Shown here one piece after another: positions 26,066 through 35,663 of a stretch of DNA of 35,784 nt. Numbering within the stretch: the first letter of the stretch is position 1; every line of letters begins with the position of its first letter. The notes below the pieces were generated by a model. It did no database searches. It saw nothing but the letters and a program-made list of their open reading frames with translations, and was not told the origin of the DNA. Origin of the DNA: Mariprofundus sp. (GTDB lineage: Bacteria > Pseudomonadota > Zetaproteobacteria > Mariprofundales > Mariprofundaceae); NCBI GenBank assembly GCA_030951025.1, contig JAUZQK010000066.1:1-35784 (forward strand), read 5' to 3'. The translations under genes and the position numbers were made by a program.

Positions 26066-26156
26066 GATTACCTCCATGACCTCGCATCGATACGGCGCTA
26101 TGATGCTGTCCGCTGGTAAATATAGCGACAAAGATGATGCAGAAAAGGGGTTAGAG

Positions 26157-28424
26157 ATGCCAAAAGAACAGCTGCGTAAGGATGCGTTCGAATACCACCG
26201 CTTACCGACTCCGGGGAAAATCAGTATTCGGCCAACAAAACCGTGTTTAACCCAGCGCGATTTGGCGCTGGCGTATACGCCGGGTGTGGCGGAGCCGTGT
26301 CTGGCGATTGAAGAGAATCCTGAGCTGGCCGATGAATTCACTGCCCGCGCCAATCTGGTCGGCGTAATTACCAATGGTACTGCGGTATTGGGTCTAGGTA
26401 ATATCGGAGCGTTGGCGAGTAAACCGGTGATGGAGGGTAAGGGCGTGTTGTTCAAACGCTTTGCTGATATCGATGTGTTTGATATTGAACTCGATGAATC
26501 TGATCCGATGAGCATTGTGGAAACCGTAGCGCGTATGGAGCCAACCTTTGGCGGCATCAATCTCGAAGACATCAAAGCGCCGGAATGTTTTATCATCGAA
26601 GAAGAATTGAAAAAGCGCATGAATATCCCGGTGTTGCATGATGATCAGCATGGTACGGCAGTGATTCTGGCAGCGGCTTTTTTAAACGCTCTATTGTTGC
26701 AGAATAAAAAAATCGAAGCAGTGACCATTGTTTGTCTGGGAGCCGGTGCGGCTGGTTTTGCTTGTATGAAGCTGATTGAACAGCTCGGCGCAAAACGTGA
26801 AAACATTCTATTCCTCGATCGTAAAGGGGTGATCAGCAAGGATCGTGATGAAGAGCTGCCTCCGCACAAAGCTTATTTTGCCACCGATCGTGCCGAGCGC
26901 ACGTTGGCCGAAGCGATGCACGGTGCCGATGTGTTTGTCGGTTTATCGCAGGGCAATATGGTGTCGCCGGAGATGTTGAAATCAATGGCGGCAAGGCCGT
27001 TGGTGTTTGCCATGGCCAATCCCGATCCGGAGATTGATTACGATTTGGCCATGGGTACCCGTAACGATTTGATTATGGCCACAGGCCGTTCCGACCACCC
27101 CAATCAGGTGAATAATGTATTGGGTTTCCCATTCCTGTTCCGTGGCGCACTCGATGCGCGTGCCACAGCATTCAATGAAGAAATGAAAATGGCAGCAGTA
27201 CACGCGCTAGCTGAATTGGCGCGTAAGGATGTGCCGGCATCGGTATTGCGGGCTTATGGTGTGAATGAGCTACGTTTCGGGCCGAAGTATATTTTACCCA
27301 AACCCTTCGACCCGCGTTTGATTGAAGTGGTGCCAGTGGCTGTAGCCAAAGCTGCTACGGAAACCGGGGTGGCACGTAAGCCGCTGGAAGATGCCGAAGC
27401 TTATGCGCACGAGCTGGCCGGCCGCATTGATTCATCGCGTTTGTTTATGCGCATGATTACCGACAAGGCCAAGGCTAATCCGATCCGTTTGGTCTTGCCG
27501 GAAGGTGAAGATGAGACGGTGCTGCGGGCAGCCATTGAAATGCGTGAAACGGGCATTGCGATACCCATGCTTATTGGTCGTAAAGAGCAAGTGCAGCAGA
27601 TCTGTGATGATGCCCAGTTGGATCTGGATGATATCGAATTGATTGATCCCAACAGCGAAGATAGCCGCTTTACCAATCTGGCCGAAGCCTATTATGCAGA
27701 TCGGGAACGCCATGGCGTGTTGCCGGATGATGCCGCCAAAACATTGCGTGGCGATGTGAATATTCTGGCGGCCATGATGGTGCGTCAGGGTTTTGCTGAT
27801 GGTTTGTTGTCGGGTCGTACAGCGCATTACCCGAATGTGTTGCGGCCGGTGCTGCAGGTATTGGGTCATGATGGGCAGGGTGAACGCCATCATGTGTATG
27901 GCATGTATATGATGATCATGGAAAACAGCGCCTATTTTATGGCCGATTGTACGGTCAATGTGGATATGGATGCAGGGCAGTTGGCGGAGCTGGCCGAGCT
28001 TGCAGCCAGTACGGCTGTTTCACTCGGTTGCGAAGCGCGGGTGGCGATGCTGTCATTCTCGAACTTCGGCAGCGCCGATCATGCCGAAACCCGTAAAGTG
28101 GCTGAGGCGACGCGTATCTTGCATGAAACGCGGCCGGATTTGGTGGTCGATGGTGAAATGCAGGCAGATACGGCGGTCAATGCCACAATCCTTGCCCAAT
28201 ATCCGTTCAGTAAATTGAAAGAGCCAGCCAATGTGCTGGTCTTCCCGACCATGCAGGCGGGCAATATCGCTTATAAATTGTTGCGTGAACTTGGTGGAGG
28301 CACAGCAATCGGGCCGATTTTATTGGGCTTGCCGCAGCAAGCGCATGTATTGCAAACCGGCGCATCGGTGGATGATATTGTCAACATGGCAGCCATTGCC
28401 GCCGCCCGTGCTGCGGGTTCGTGA
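26157..28424 (+). CDS. maeB: NADP-dependent malic enzyme with C-terminal phosphotransacetylase-like domain (MaeB)
   Basis: A 755-residue fusion-type malic enzyme that decarboxylates malate to pyruvate and yields NADPH. The malic N domain (about 15-160) contains [20 protein letters not shown] and [20 protein letters not shown]. The NAD-binding domain (about 165-395) has [20 protein letters not shown] and [13 protein letters not shown]. From about 430 to the end is a phosphate acetyltransferase-like domain ([18 protein letters not shown]), thought to be regulatory and not catalytic. The length agrees with E. coli MaeB (759). I chose ATG 26157 because it follows AAAAGGGG and gives the family N-terminus [20 protein letters not shown]; the frame extends to 26034. 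Confidence 0.95.
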   Translation: MPKEQLRKDAFEYHRLPTPGKISIRPTKPCLTQRDLALAYTPGVAEPCLAIEENPELADEFTARANLVGVITNGTAVLGLGNIGALASKPVMEGKGVLFKRFADIDVFDIELDESDPMSIVETVARMEPTFGGINLEDIKAPECFIIEEELKKRMNIPVLHDDQHGTAVILAAAFLNALLLQNKKIEAVTIVCLGAGAAGFACMKLIEQLGAKRENILFLDRKGVISKDRDEELPPHKAYFATDRAERTLAEAMHGADVFVGLSQGNMVSPEMLKSMAARPLVFAMANPDPEIDYDLAMGTRNDLIMATGRSDHPNQVNNVLGFPFLFRGALDARATAFNEEMKMAAVHALAELARKDVPASVLRAYGVNELRFGPKYILPKPFDPRLIEVVPVAVAKAATETGVARKPLEDAEAYAHELAGRIDSSRLFMRMITDKAKANPIRLVLPEGEDETVLRAAIEMRETGIAIPMLIGRKEQVQQICDDAQLDLDDIELIDPNSEDSRFTNLAEAYYADRERHGVLPDDAAKTLRGDVNILAAMMVRQGFADGLLSGRTAHYPNVLRPVLQVLGHDGQGERHHVYGMYMMIMENSAYFMADCTVNVDMDAGQLAELAELAASTAVSLGCEARVAMLSFSNFGSADHAETRKVAEATRILHETRPDLVVDGEMQADTAVNATILAQYPFSKLKEPANVLVFPTMQAGNIAYKLLRELGGGTAIGPILLGLPQQAHVLQTGASVDDIVNMAAIAAARAAGS

Positions 28425-28465
28425 ACAAAACACAGCGATGAATTTAAAGCCGCTGCATGGGGCGG

Positions 28466-28600
28466 ATGCGTCGGAATGCGCAAGAAAGCGAAGCTTTTGA
28501 TACTCAGCTTGCCACCAAGGGTGATATTATTCGCCTTGATCTGGATGGTGCTAAATATAAAGTTACAAAAGCCTTTGCCTGTGATGTTTTTCTTTTATGA
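28466..28600 (+). CDS. Possible 44-residue small gene or gene remnant
   Basis: A short frame between maeB and the beta-barrel gene. It starts at ATG 28466 and stops at TGA 28600. The middle reads KGDIIRLDLDGAKYKV, a coding-looking alternation resembling one beta-hairpin of a small barrel domain. No strong ribosome binding site is present, only GGGGCGG very close to the ATG. It could be the tail of a decayed gene. I assign no function. Confidence 0.3.
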   Translation: MRRNAQESEAFDTQLATKGDIIRLDLDGAKYKVTKAFACDVFLL

Positions 28601-28612
28601 CTAGATCGTTTA

Positions 28613-28640
28613 TTGCCAAACACACACGCAAACATGTAAT
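28613..28640 (+). promoter_or_regulatory. Candidate sigma-70 promoter for the envelope locus
   Basis: TTGCCA at 28613-28618 and TGTAAT at 28635-28640 are each one base from consensus, with a 16-base spacer. It would start transcription about 25 bases upstream of the beta-barrel start at 28674. Confidence 0.45.
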
Positions 28641-28673
28641 GTTGATCGAATAAAGGTAGGGGCTATTCATTGT

Positions 28674-29306
28674 ATGAAAAAAATATTGTTATATATAACT
28701 GCATTCATGGCATTGCTAAGTGCTCAAACGCTGCAGGCTGAAGAAATAAAATTCTATTATGCCGCGTTAGGTGCAGGTGCATATACTGTGGAATACACTG
28801 AAAGCCGACCAAACAGTGCGCTCTCAGTTAAAAAATCCAGCATTCCAGCAGGCCTTTTAAAGGTAGGTGTTGATGCGCCATTTTGGGGTGCAGAACTTCG
28901 CCTTGGTTTAATGGGCAGCGTTACTAGCAATCAATTTGCTATTGGCACATTGGGCAGTGCCAGCCCTTTCACGATCAACATACAAGCCAGTCCTTTCTTT
29001 TCTTATCTAGGTAAATTGCAATATCCTTTCACTGATGCATTCAAAATCTATGCCTTGCTTGGTGGCACAATGGCCAACTTCACCATTACTCCAACTGGAA
29101 CAACCGTATTACTCAATTCCAGTGCCACCAAGACAGGTTTAACCTATGGTCTTGGTGCTGAATACAAACCTACGACTGACTTTTCCATTGGCATCGAATG
29201 GGTTCAGTATTGGACTAATGTCGATATGTCAATAACAACTGCAGGTCGCTCACGCGCATCATTTGGCGGATTCGGTCTGTCCGTCAGTAAATTGTTTGAT
29301 TTTTAA
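28674..29306 (+). CDS. Outer-membrane beta-barrel protein, OmpA/opacity-like
   Basis: A 210-residue exported protein. The signal peptide (about 1-22) ends TLQA before EEIKFYY. The remainder alternates hydrophobic and polar residues in about eight strands, consistent with an eight-stranded barrel: AALGAGAYTVEY, AGLLKVGVDAPFWGAELRLG, SPFFSYLGKLQYPF, IYALLGGTMANFTI, LTYGLGAEYKPTTDFSIGIE and a last strand ASFGGFGLSVSKLFDF. The terminal Phe is the usual BAM recognition signal. It resembles generic outer-membrane beta-barrel family proteins; no specific function can be assigned. It ends 16 bases before the start of the large surface protein and is probably co-transcribed with it. Confidence 0.8.
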   Translation: MKKILLYITAFMALLSAQTLQAEEIKFYYAALGAGAYTVEYTESRPNSALSVKKSSIPAGLLKVGVDAPFWGAELRLGLMGSVTSNQFAIGTLGSASPFTINIQASPFFSYLGKLQYPFTDAFKIYALLGGTMANFTITPTGTTVLLNSSATKTGLTYGLGAEYKPTTDFSIGIEWVQYWTNVDMSITTAGRSRASFGGFGLSVSKLFDF

Positions 29307-29322
29307 TCACAGCATACCTGAC

Positions 29323-32298
29323 ATGAAACGATTTATTTTATCTTTTTTACTGCTTGCAATATATGCATGGCCCATCCAGACATTTGCAGCAACGACAGTT
29401 GTCTCTGACACTGCTGCCAACAATCTCGTCAACCAATTTGTTCAAAATGCCACTACAATCAATGTTACCGCAGCCACATCTATTGCCATTGGAGTTGCTA
29501 ACCAAATAGGCTTAGTAAGCACAACCAATCTGGGTACAATACAGGTTAATCCAGCACCTGCCGCAGCCACTCCAGTCATGATCGGGACAGCGATTGCCCC
29601 CAACAGTCTCACCGGCAGTATTATCTTAACCAATGGTAATATTGGCGGAACCACCAATATAGGCGGCATGGGCAGTAATATTGGCAGCCAAGGTGATGCA
29701 AACATCACGACGGCTTCTGGAATAGGTAACTTTGATGCTGCATCGCTTCAATTTGATTTCACAGTTACAGGTAATCCAGCTCCAACAGCGGTCACCTTTG
29801 AACTTGTATTTGCCAGCAATGAAACCATTGGTGCTGCCAACCCCGACACAGCTATTGTCATGGTTGATGGTGTCAATTTTGCCAAATTAAATAATGGTGG
29901 TTTATTAAACAATCAAACGGCCGGTATTCTGGTTGCAGGCACCCCCGGCATTGTTAGCGGCTTTAATAACGTCTCTCAAACACAAACTGTAACAGCAACC
30001 CTTGACCCTAATTTAATCACCCACCGTATTAAAATCGCCATTGCCGACAGTATTGATCGGCTACGCGACTCTGCTGTCATAGTGGCCAATTTCAGAGCTA
30101 TCACCAGCCCGCAAGGCGGCATGGGGGTTGGCGATATTTTTCCACCCGTCATCACACTAGACCCTGCCGTCGGAGCAGCGATCACCAAGGAAGCAACCGC
30201 CCTGCTAACACCTGTTAATTTAGGAGCTGTCACTGTCACGGATAACTTCACACCACCAAGCCCATTACCACAAGCGATCCCCGTACCATCTGGCCCCTAT
30301 GCTGTTGGTGCACGTCTGGTTACCTGGACGGCAATAGATGCCGCTGGCAATGTTGGCACAGTCACCCAAACGGTCACTGTCAATGACACCACCCCGCCTG
30401 TTGTTACAGCCCCCGCTGCCAAAGCGTTTTTAAGAGCATCGCCAACACTGAATGCGGATATCGCCGCATACTTGGCCACCGCTACAGCAGTAGATATTGT
30501 TGGTGTCGTTCTACCGATCACCAATAACGCTCCCGCAGCAGGGTTTCCAACCGGGGCAACCACAGTCATCATCAGTGCTACAGATGCAGCCGCTAATATT
30601 GGCACGGCAACAACCATCATCACGATCACTGGTGATATCACCCCCCCTATACTCACACCTCCAACTGCGGCCAATTTTGCAGCCAGTTCATCGGCTGGGC
30701 TTGCCGCCAACAATGGCGTTCTAGCAGCACACCTTGCCAACGTCACCGCAACAGATGCAGGCGGTATTCGATCCATTACGAACAATGCGCCAACAATATT
30801 CCCTGTTGGTGTCACGACTGTAACCTATACAGCCACAGATAATTTTGGCAACACCGCCACAGCAAACAGCAATATTACCATCACAGCTTTTATCGCTGCT
30901 GGCACCACAATTCCTGTTGCCAATGGGATCGATCAAATCCCTCCTAGAATCAAACTGGTGGGTAGCAAACAAATGAAAGTATTGCAGACAGCTATCGGAG
31001 CTTTATTTGTCGATCCTGGCGCAATCGTGGTAGATAGTTTTGATGGCGCAACACCAGCCCCCATTCCTGCAACCACCAGCATTGATACTTCCATCGTAGG
31101 CCGCACGATCCTGACCTATCAAGCCACTGACGCTGCTGGTAATAGTGCATCAATCATTCGCACTGTCGATGTAGTCGCGCCCATTGCCGGAGTAGATCTT
31201 TTACCACCCACCGTCACACCTCCAGCTGATATCCTGGTTGCTTCAACTGGTTTTTCTGGCATTGCAAAAGGTGACCCAAGTTTAAATGCGTTTTTTGGCA
31301 CATTTGCAGCAGCAACAGTCACTGCCGTTGATAATATAGGGTTGGCTGGAGCGATTAGTAATAATGCGCCTGCCACCATCCCGGTCGGAAAAACCATCAT
31401 CACATTCACAGCCAAAGATATTCAAGGAAACATAGGCACTGCCGATGCAGTAATCACCGTTACAGGCATTGCCCAAAACCCTGGAACAGCGACTGACTTT
31501 GATGCTGATGGCATTCCCGATGCATGGGAAAATCAAGTATTTGGTAACCTTATTACTGCCGCTGCGGGCACTGATTTTGACCTGGATGGCATCACCGATG
31601 CGGTGGAACGGATTCTTGGCACCAATCCCAAAGCAGTGAACAGCAATATATCTGGAGCAAGCACCGATTTAAAAGATGCAGTATTCCTCAACAATCCCAG
31701 TGACAGCGACAATGACGGTATTAGCGATATATTAGAAGATAACGCCAGTGTACTGGATGCTAGTGTTGTTACCGGCATTCCAGCGGCCACAGGTGCGACC
31801 ACATTTACCATTCGTGGTAACGGCAGCCCTATCCAGTCTGTCGCAGTGAATCAAATCGGATCAGCTCCTGTAAATATCATTAGTAGCTACGGTGTATTAT
31901 CATATAATGTACTCACATCCATTGGAGGGACAGCAACGATTCAAATCAATTCATCCCAGCCTTTTGGAGCAAATGCACAGTATTACAAAGTGGATGCAGC
32001 TGGAAATTATAGTCTGATTCCTGCTAGCAATCTCACTCAAATCGGAGCTAACACCATCAGCCTAACTCTCACTGACGGAGGTGCATTTGACTTGGATGGT
32101 GTTGCAAATGGTGTCATTGTTGACCCCATTGCCTTTGGCACAGCACCGCAGGTATTGGGAGCGAATGGAGGTGTCGGTGATGGAAAAGGCGGCTGCAGCT
32201 TATCGCCCGGCAACACATTTGACCCATTATTACCCGGTTTACTGATATTAAGTGCATATTATGTATTGCTTCGACGCAAACGAACACATTACAACTGA
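29323..32298 (+). CDS. Large surface protein with choice-of-anchor-L-like domain, HYR-like repeats and Gly-Gly-Cys C-terminal sorting signal
   Basis: A 991-residue exported protein. Signal peptide about 1-22. Residues 25-260 resemble the choice-of-anchor L domain (GSQGDANITTASGIGNFDAA, FELVFASNETIG, IKIAIADSIDRLRDSAVIVA). Five Ig-like modules follow at about 273-356, 358-437, 440-523, 538-618 and 627-715. Each module begins with a PP motif and ends like TATDAAGN (HYR and DUF5011-like). Three Ca-binding repeats follow: DFDADGIPD, DFDLDGITD and DSDNDGISD. The C-terminus is a tripartite sorting signal: GGCSLSPG (956-963), a hydrophobic helix (about 968-982) and RRKR. This resembles the JDVT/MYXO-CTERM cysteine class, in which a protease cleaves near the Cys, which is lipidated or anchored. 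ATG 29323 starts at the signal peptide; the frame extends to 29263. Confidence 0.88.
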   Translation: MKRFILSFLLLAIYAWPIQTFAATTVVSDTAANNLVNQFVQNATTINVTAATSIAIGVANQIGLVSTTNLGTIQVNPAPAAATPVMIGTAIAPNSLTGSIILTNGNIGGTTNIGGMGSNIGSQGDANITTASGIGNFDAASLQFDFTVTGNPAPTAVTFELVFASNETIGAANPDTAIVMVDGVNFAKLNNGGLLNNQTAGILVAGTPGIVSGFNNVSQTQTVTATLDPNLITHRIKIAIADSIDRLRDSAVIVANFRAITSPQGGMGVGDIFPPVITLDPAVGAAITKEATALLTPVNLGAVTVTDNFTPPSPLPQAIPVPSGPYAVGARLVTWTAIDAAGNVGTVTQTVTVNDTTPPVVTAPAAKAFLRASPTLNADIAAYLATATAVDIVGVVLPITNNAPAAGFPTGATTVIISATDAAANIGTATTIITITGDITPPILTPPTAANFAASSSAGLAANNGVLAAHLANVTATDAGGIRSITNNAPTIFPVGVTTVTYTATDNFGNTATANSNITITAFIAAGTTIPVANGIDQIPPRIKLVGSKQMKVLQTAIGALFVDPGAIVVDSFDGATPAPIPATTSIDTSIVGRTILTYQATDAAGNSASIIRTVDVVAPIAGVDLLPPTVTPPADILVASTGFSGIAKGDPSLNAFFGTFAAATVTAVDNIGLAGAISNNAPATIPVGKTIITFTAKDIQGNIGTADAVITVTGIAQNPGTATDFDADGIPDAWENQVFGNLITAAAGTDFDLDGITDAVERILGTNPKAVNSNISGASTDLKDAVFLNNPSDSDNDGISDILEDNASVLDASVVTGIPAATGATTFTIRGNGSPIQSVAVNQIGSAPVNIISSYGVLSYNVLTSIGGTATIQINSSQPFGANAQYYKVDAAGNYSLIPASNLTQIGANTISLTLTDGGAFDLDGVANGVIVDPIAFGTAPQVLGANGGVGDGKGGCSLSPGNTFDPLLPGLLILSAYYVLLRRKRTHYN

Positions 32299-32588
32299 TG
32301 TTTTTCTGCGGCATGGCTGCTGTCCCCTGTCGATCATAGCATTCTGCGAAAGTAAAAGTCTAAGAAGTAATGTTGCGTTATCTGTGGAGTAATAAGCATG
32401 CCATGATCAAGCTGAAAAACCGTATTCGCTTTGAGCCGAACTTCGGCAGGAATCTGGTAGGGATTTCCACATCCCGGTTCAGCTTTCTGATCATCTTTAA
32501 GGATAGACCGCGCTTATATGCCAGTACCTCATCAACACGACTAGCTCTGCCAATCATAGCTCAAGTAAAAAAGAGCTAAAGAAGTCCA
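32299..32588. other. Gene-poor stretch downstream of the surface protein
   Basis: About 290 bases with no convincing gene. A 69-codon frame at 32370-32579 lacks a ribosome binding site and family resemblance. Short palindromes are present, for example GCCGAACTTCGGC and GGGATTTCCACATCCC within 32437-32476. No clear T-tailed terminator for the surface-protein gene was found. Confidence 0.4.
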
Positions 32589-32606
32589 GAGTTTCATCAG
32601 AAACTC
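32589..32606 (-). terminator. Possible weak terminator of the hybrid kinase gene
   Basis: GAGTTTC, loop, GAAACTC forms a perfect 7-bp stem directly after the kinase stop codon at 32611. On the minus strand it is followed by TGGACTTCTTT, a poor U tract, so termination would be inefficient or need a factor. Confidence 0.35.
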
Positions 32607-32610
32607 AATG

Positions 32611-35490
32611 CTAGCCCAGTTGCTCTTTGATGATGCGGTTGAGTGTATCGAAGTGAATGGGTTTGCTTAAAATACAGCTGTTCTTGATGAGCTTGGCATC
32701 GTCCAGAACATGCTCTTTGTCGTAACCGGTTAAAAATACGACGGGTAAATCCGCAGATGTTTCTCTGATCCACTTGGCCAGTTCCATGCCGCCACAAAGG
32801 GGCATGACTACATCGAGCAGGGCAAGGTCGAGTTCGTGTTGGTGGGTTTTGAATATCTCAAATGCCTCTAAACCATCTTTTGCCTGCAATACCCGATAGC
32901 CCATCACTTCCAATACTTCGGCGGTGATTTCACGCAGCTGTTGCTCATCATCAGCCAGCAGGATGAGCTCTCCTGTGGCCTGAATGTCCGCTGTCGCCGG
33001 CAGGGTTTCAGGAACACTTTCGACTTGTTTGAACAAGGGAATGAAAATATGAAAGCTGGAGCCCTTGCCGATGCGGCTTTCAACTTCGATAAAGCCGTGG
33101 TGCGTTTTGATTGCACCAAAAGCCATGGCTAGCCCCAGTCCTGTACCTTTGCCCTGCTCCTTGGTGGTGAAAAAGGGTTCAAATAAATGTTCGAGCTGCT
33201 GTTCAGGAATGCCACAGCCATTATCGCTCACACTTAATCGGGCATATTCTCCGGCTTTGAAATAGCTGTGCTTTTTTATGAACTTATGATCGGTCTGAAA
33301 GTGTTGAAGGGTGATGCTAATGCATGGCTCGGCCACATCTTCAACAGCATCGCGGGCATTGTTGATCAAATTCATCAGTATTTGATGTAACTGTGTCGCA
33401 TTACCCTGAATGGATAATGTGTCTGCACAGATATCTTGCTCGACGGTAATGTTCTCTGGAATTGATGTACTGAGAAATTTAAGTGTTTCTTTGATGAACG
33501 GTGTGAATGGCAATGGTTTTATGTCCACCCGGTCTTTTCGGGCAAAGGTAAGCAGTTGTTTGATCATATCGGCAGCACGAAATGAAAGCTGTTCAATATT
33601 ATCCAGATTCTGCAATGCGTCAGGATTATCCTGCATTTTTTTGGCCAAAAAAATGTTACCTGTAATGCCAGCCAGCATATTATTAAAATCATGTGCAATG
33701 CCGCCGACCAGTGTGCCGATGGCTTCCATTTTTTGAGCTTGTTGGAATTGTTTTTCCATCAGATCCAAATCAGTCAAATCGGCATGGGTGCCGACATAGT
33801 GGGTGATTACCCCTTCAGTATTGATGATGGGGGCGATGGTCAACATGGCTGGATAAAAGCTGCCATCCTTGTTTTTATCGATCACTTTACCTTGCCAGAT
33901 ATTGCCGTTTGTAATGCATTTCCACATCGATTGATAAAAAGCCTTGTCCTGATTGCCACTATTGAGAATGCGGGGAGTTTGGCCGATGGCCTCGTCGGCG
34001 CTATAACCGGAGATGTGGGTGAAGGCCGGATTGATGTATTCAATGATGCCGTTGTGATCGGTGATGAGAATCGATTCACCGGCATGTTCAATGGCTTGCG
34101 ATAGTTTACGCAATAATGCATCGGTGCGTTGTTGTTTTAATTCGGTGGCAGCACGCTCGGCAAAGATCACCAGTGTATTGATGATTTGTTGCTGTTCCCG
34201 GATAGGTTTATCATCGATCACGCCCATGTGACCAATAACACGGCCATCATCATCCCGCATGGGTACACCGACATAGCTTTCAGCTGCAACATCGACCAGC
34301 CAGTGATCTTCAGGAAAGGTGGCTTGCAAGTCCTGGGCATAACTCAAGGTCTGACCTTTGATGATTTGCTCACATGGTGTGCCGGCAAGCGGGTATTCAA
34401 TATCTTCCACTAGCTGTTGATCGATGCAGATGGCCAGTGTGTGTGCTGTGGGGATATCGCAGGGCAATAGTTCTGCGACAAAGACAATCTTTGAGTCCAG
34501 TGCTTGCGCGGTTGAGCTGACCAGAGCCGGGAAAAACGCTCCACCGGAAGCTGTGGCGCAGAATTGAGAAATCAACTGCAGCCTTTTTTCAGCTCGTTTG
34601 CGTTCGGTGATATCCTGCACGATAGCCATTGATTTGGAGGCTGAGTCATCTGGATTATAGATACTTTCATATTGTTCATGCACCCACTTGATACGTCCAT
34701 CTTGCATCAGTAATCGGTAGGTGAGATTGTGCGGCAGCTGGGTGTTCAAAGCGTTTTTATAGGCATGTTGCGCAGTGTCCCGATCTTCAGGGTGAATGAT
34801 GTTCAATAAAGATGCATAGGTGATGGGCTCTGTATCCGGCTCCAGTTCAAAGATATGGCGAGCTTCTTTTGAGCATAGGATTGTATTGCTGTCAGCATCG
34901 TGTTGCCAGTAACCCAGATGGGCAATGCGCAGTGCTTCCTGATGTTGCTGTTGATTTTGTCTGAAGGCATCGTCGCTTTGCTGACGCTTGATGGCAAGAG
35001 CCAGCATATTGGCGATAAGCTGTATGAAACGTGTGTCATCGTGGCTGAAACATTTGCATGTTGCGCTATGGCAGCCCAGTACACCCCATGCATGAGCGCC
35101 GCCTTCGATCACGATGCTCATGCCGCTGACGATATTATGATCAAGCAATAGTTGCGGGGCGCTAAAGCGTGTTTCGGTATGTAAATTTTCCATGATCACA
35201 GGCTGCTTGCATTGCAGTGTGTAACTGGCTTGTGAGCCTGTGTCTGCTTCTACCAGCGCATGGCCAACCAGCCCCTGTTTCCAGCCAATGCCAGCACGCA
35301 GCAGTAATCGCTTAGCATCGGCCTGTAGCTCCAGTATCTTGCAATATTCCACTTTTAAATTGTCGGCAATCAGTGTGGTGGTTTTTTGAAACAATTCATC
35401 AAGACCCATGCCGGACAAAGCATCCAGGCTCAAGCTGCGGATGATATTCTGCTGTTGTTCAAAGTGTTTAATTTTTTCGTTTGTTTGCAT
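32611..35490 (-). CDS. Hybrid sensor histidine kinase GAF-PAS-GAF-PAS-HisKA-HATPase-REC
   Basis: A 959-residue cytoplasmic hybrid kinase with no transmembrane helix. GAF 1 is about residues 12-170 (VEYCKILELQ, GLVGHALVEADTGSQASYTL). PAS 1 is about 185-300, ending VQDITERKRAEKRL; GAF 2 about 305-450 (SYVGVPMRDDDGRVIGHMGV); PAS 2 about 462-580. The HisKA domain has phospho-acceptor His600 in GGIAHDFNNMLAGI. The ATPase has the N box NLINNARDAVED, DNGCGIPE and GKGTGLGLAM (780-789). The receiver (about 840-959) has phospho-acceptor Asp893 in LLDVVMP and Lys943 in LSKPIH. It would sense intracellular small-molecule or redox cues. No response-regulator gene is adjacent. ATG 35490 has no strong ribosome binding site. 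Its C-terminus is paralogous to the kinase at 1-591. Confidence 0.95.
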   Translation of the reverse strand: MQTNEKIKHFEQQQNIIRSLSLDALSGMGLDELFQKTTTLIADNLKVEYCKILELQADAKRLLLRAGIGWKQGLVGHALVEADTGSQASYTLQCKQPVIMENLHTETRFSAPQLLLDHNIVSGMSIVIEGGAHAWGVLGCHSATCKCFSHDDTRFIQLIANMLALAIKRQQSDDAFRQNQQQHQEALRIAHLGYWQHDADSNTILCSKEARHIFELEPDTEPITYASLLNIIHPEDRDTAQHAYKNALNTQLPHNLTYRLLMQDGRIKWVHEQYESIYNPDDSASKSMAIVQDITERKRAEKRLQLISQFCATASGGAFFPALVSSTAQALDSKIVFVAELLPCDIPTAHTLAICIDQQLVEDIEYPLAGTPCEQIIKGQTLSYAQDLQATFPEDHWLVDVAAESYVGVPMRDDDGRVIGHMGVIDDKPIREQQQIINTLVIFAERAATELKQQRTDALLRKLSQAIEHAGESILITDHNGIIEYINPAFTHISGYSADEAIGQTPRILNSGNQDKAFYQSMWKCITNGNIWQGKVIDKNKDGSFYPAMLTIAPIINTEGVITHYVGTHADLTDLDLMEKQFQQAQKMEAIGTLVGGIAHDFNNMLAGITGNIFLAKKMQDNPDALQNLDNIEQLSFRAADMIKQLLTFARKDRVDIKPLPFTPFIKETLKFLSTSIPENITVEQDICADTLSIQGNATQLHQILMNLINNARDAVEDVAEPCISITLQHFQTDHKFIKKHSYFKAGEYARLSVSDNGCGIPEQQLEHLFEPFFTTKEQGKGTGLGLAMAFGAIKTHHGFIEVESRIGKGSSFHIFIPLFKQVESVPETLPATADIQATGELILLADDEQQLREITAEVLEVMGYRVLQAKDGLEAFEIFKTHQHELDLALLDVVMPLCGGMELAKWIRETSADLPVVFLTGYDKEHVLDDAKLIKNSCILSKPIHFDTLNRIIKEQLG

Positions 35491-35644
35491 GTTATGGCTG
35501 AAGGTGGTTGCTTATATAAGGGGCTTTGCCTGAACGTTTCATGTTACCTCCATGGATAAACATGCATCTATATTGCACATTATAAACAAAATGGCACTGG
35601 TTTGTATATAACAGGGCGGTTTCAAGATCCAAGTTTATATGGCG

Positions 35645-35663
35645 CTAGGAGTCTGTCGGACTT
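35645..35663. mobile_element. Possible insertion-sequence terminal repeat
   Basis: CTAGGAGTCTGTCGGACTT resembles the terminal repeats I recall for some IS5/IS1182-like elements, though I cannot compare it with a database. After it, a frame beginning ATG 35664 stays open to the window edge (40 codons) but has no ribosome binding site. If an element starts here, its body lies outside the window. Confidence 0.3.

Noticed and set aside
26066-26620. 185-residue N-terminal extension of the ketopantoate reductase frame
   Set aside because: It is antisense to maeB, has no family resemblance, and the internal ATG at 26065 has a perfect ribosome binding site and the correct family N-terminus.
29323-32298. 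The surface protein as the LapG substrate (LapA-like adhesin)
   Set aside because: It has a Sec signal peptide and a C-terminal sorting helix, and no type I secretion/RTX end or visible LapG cleavage motif.
32370-32579. 69-codon plus-strand frame after the surface protein
   Set aside because: No ribosome binding site, no recognisable domain, and composition does not look coding.
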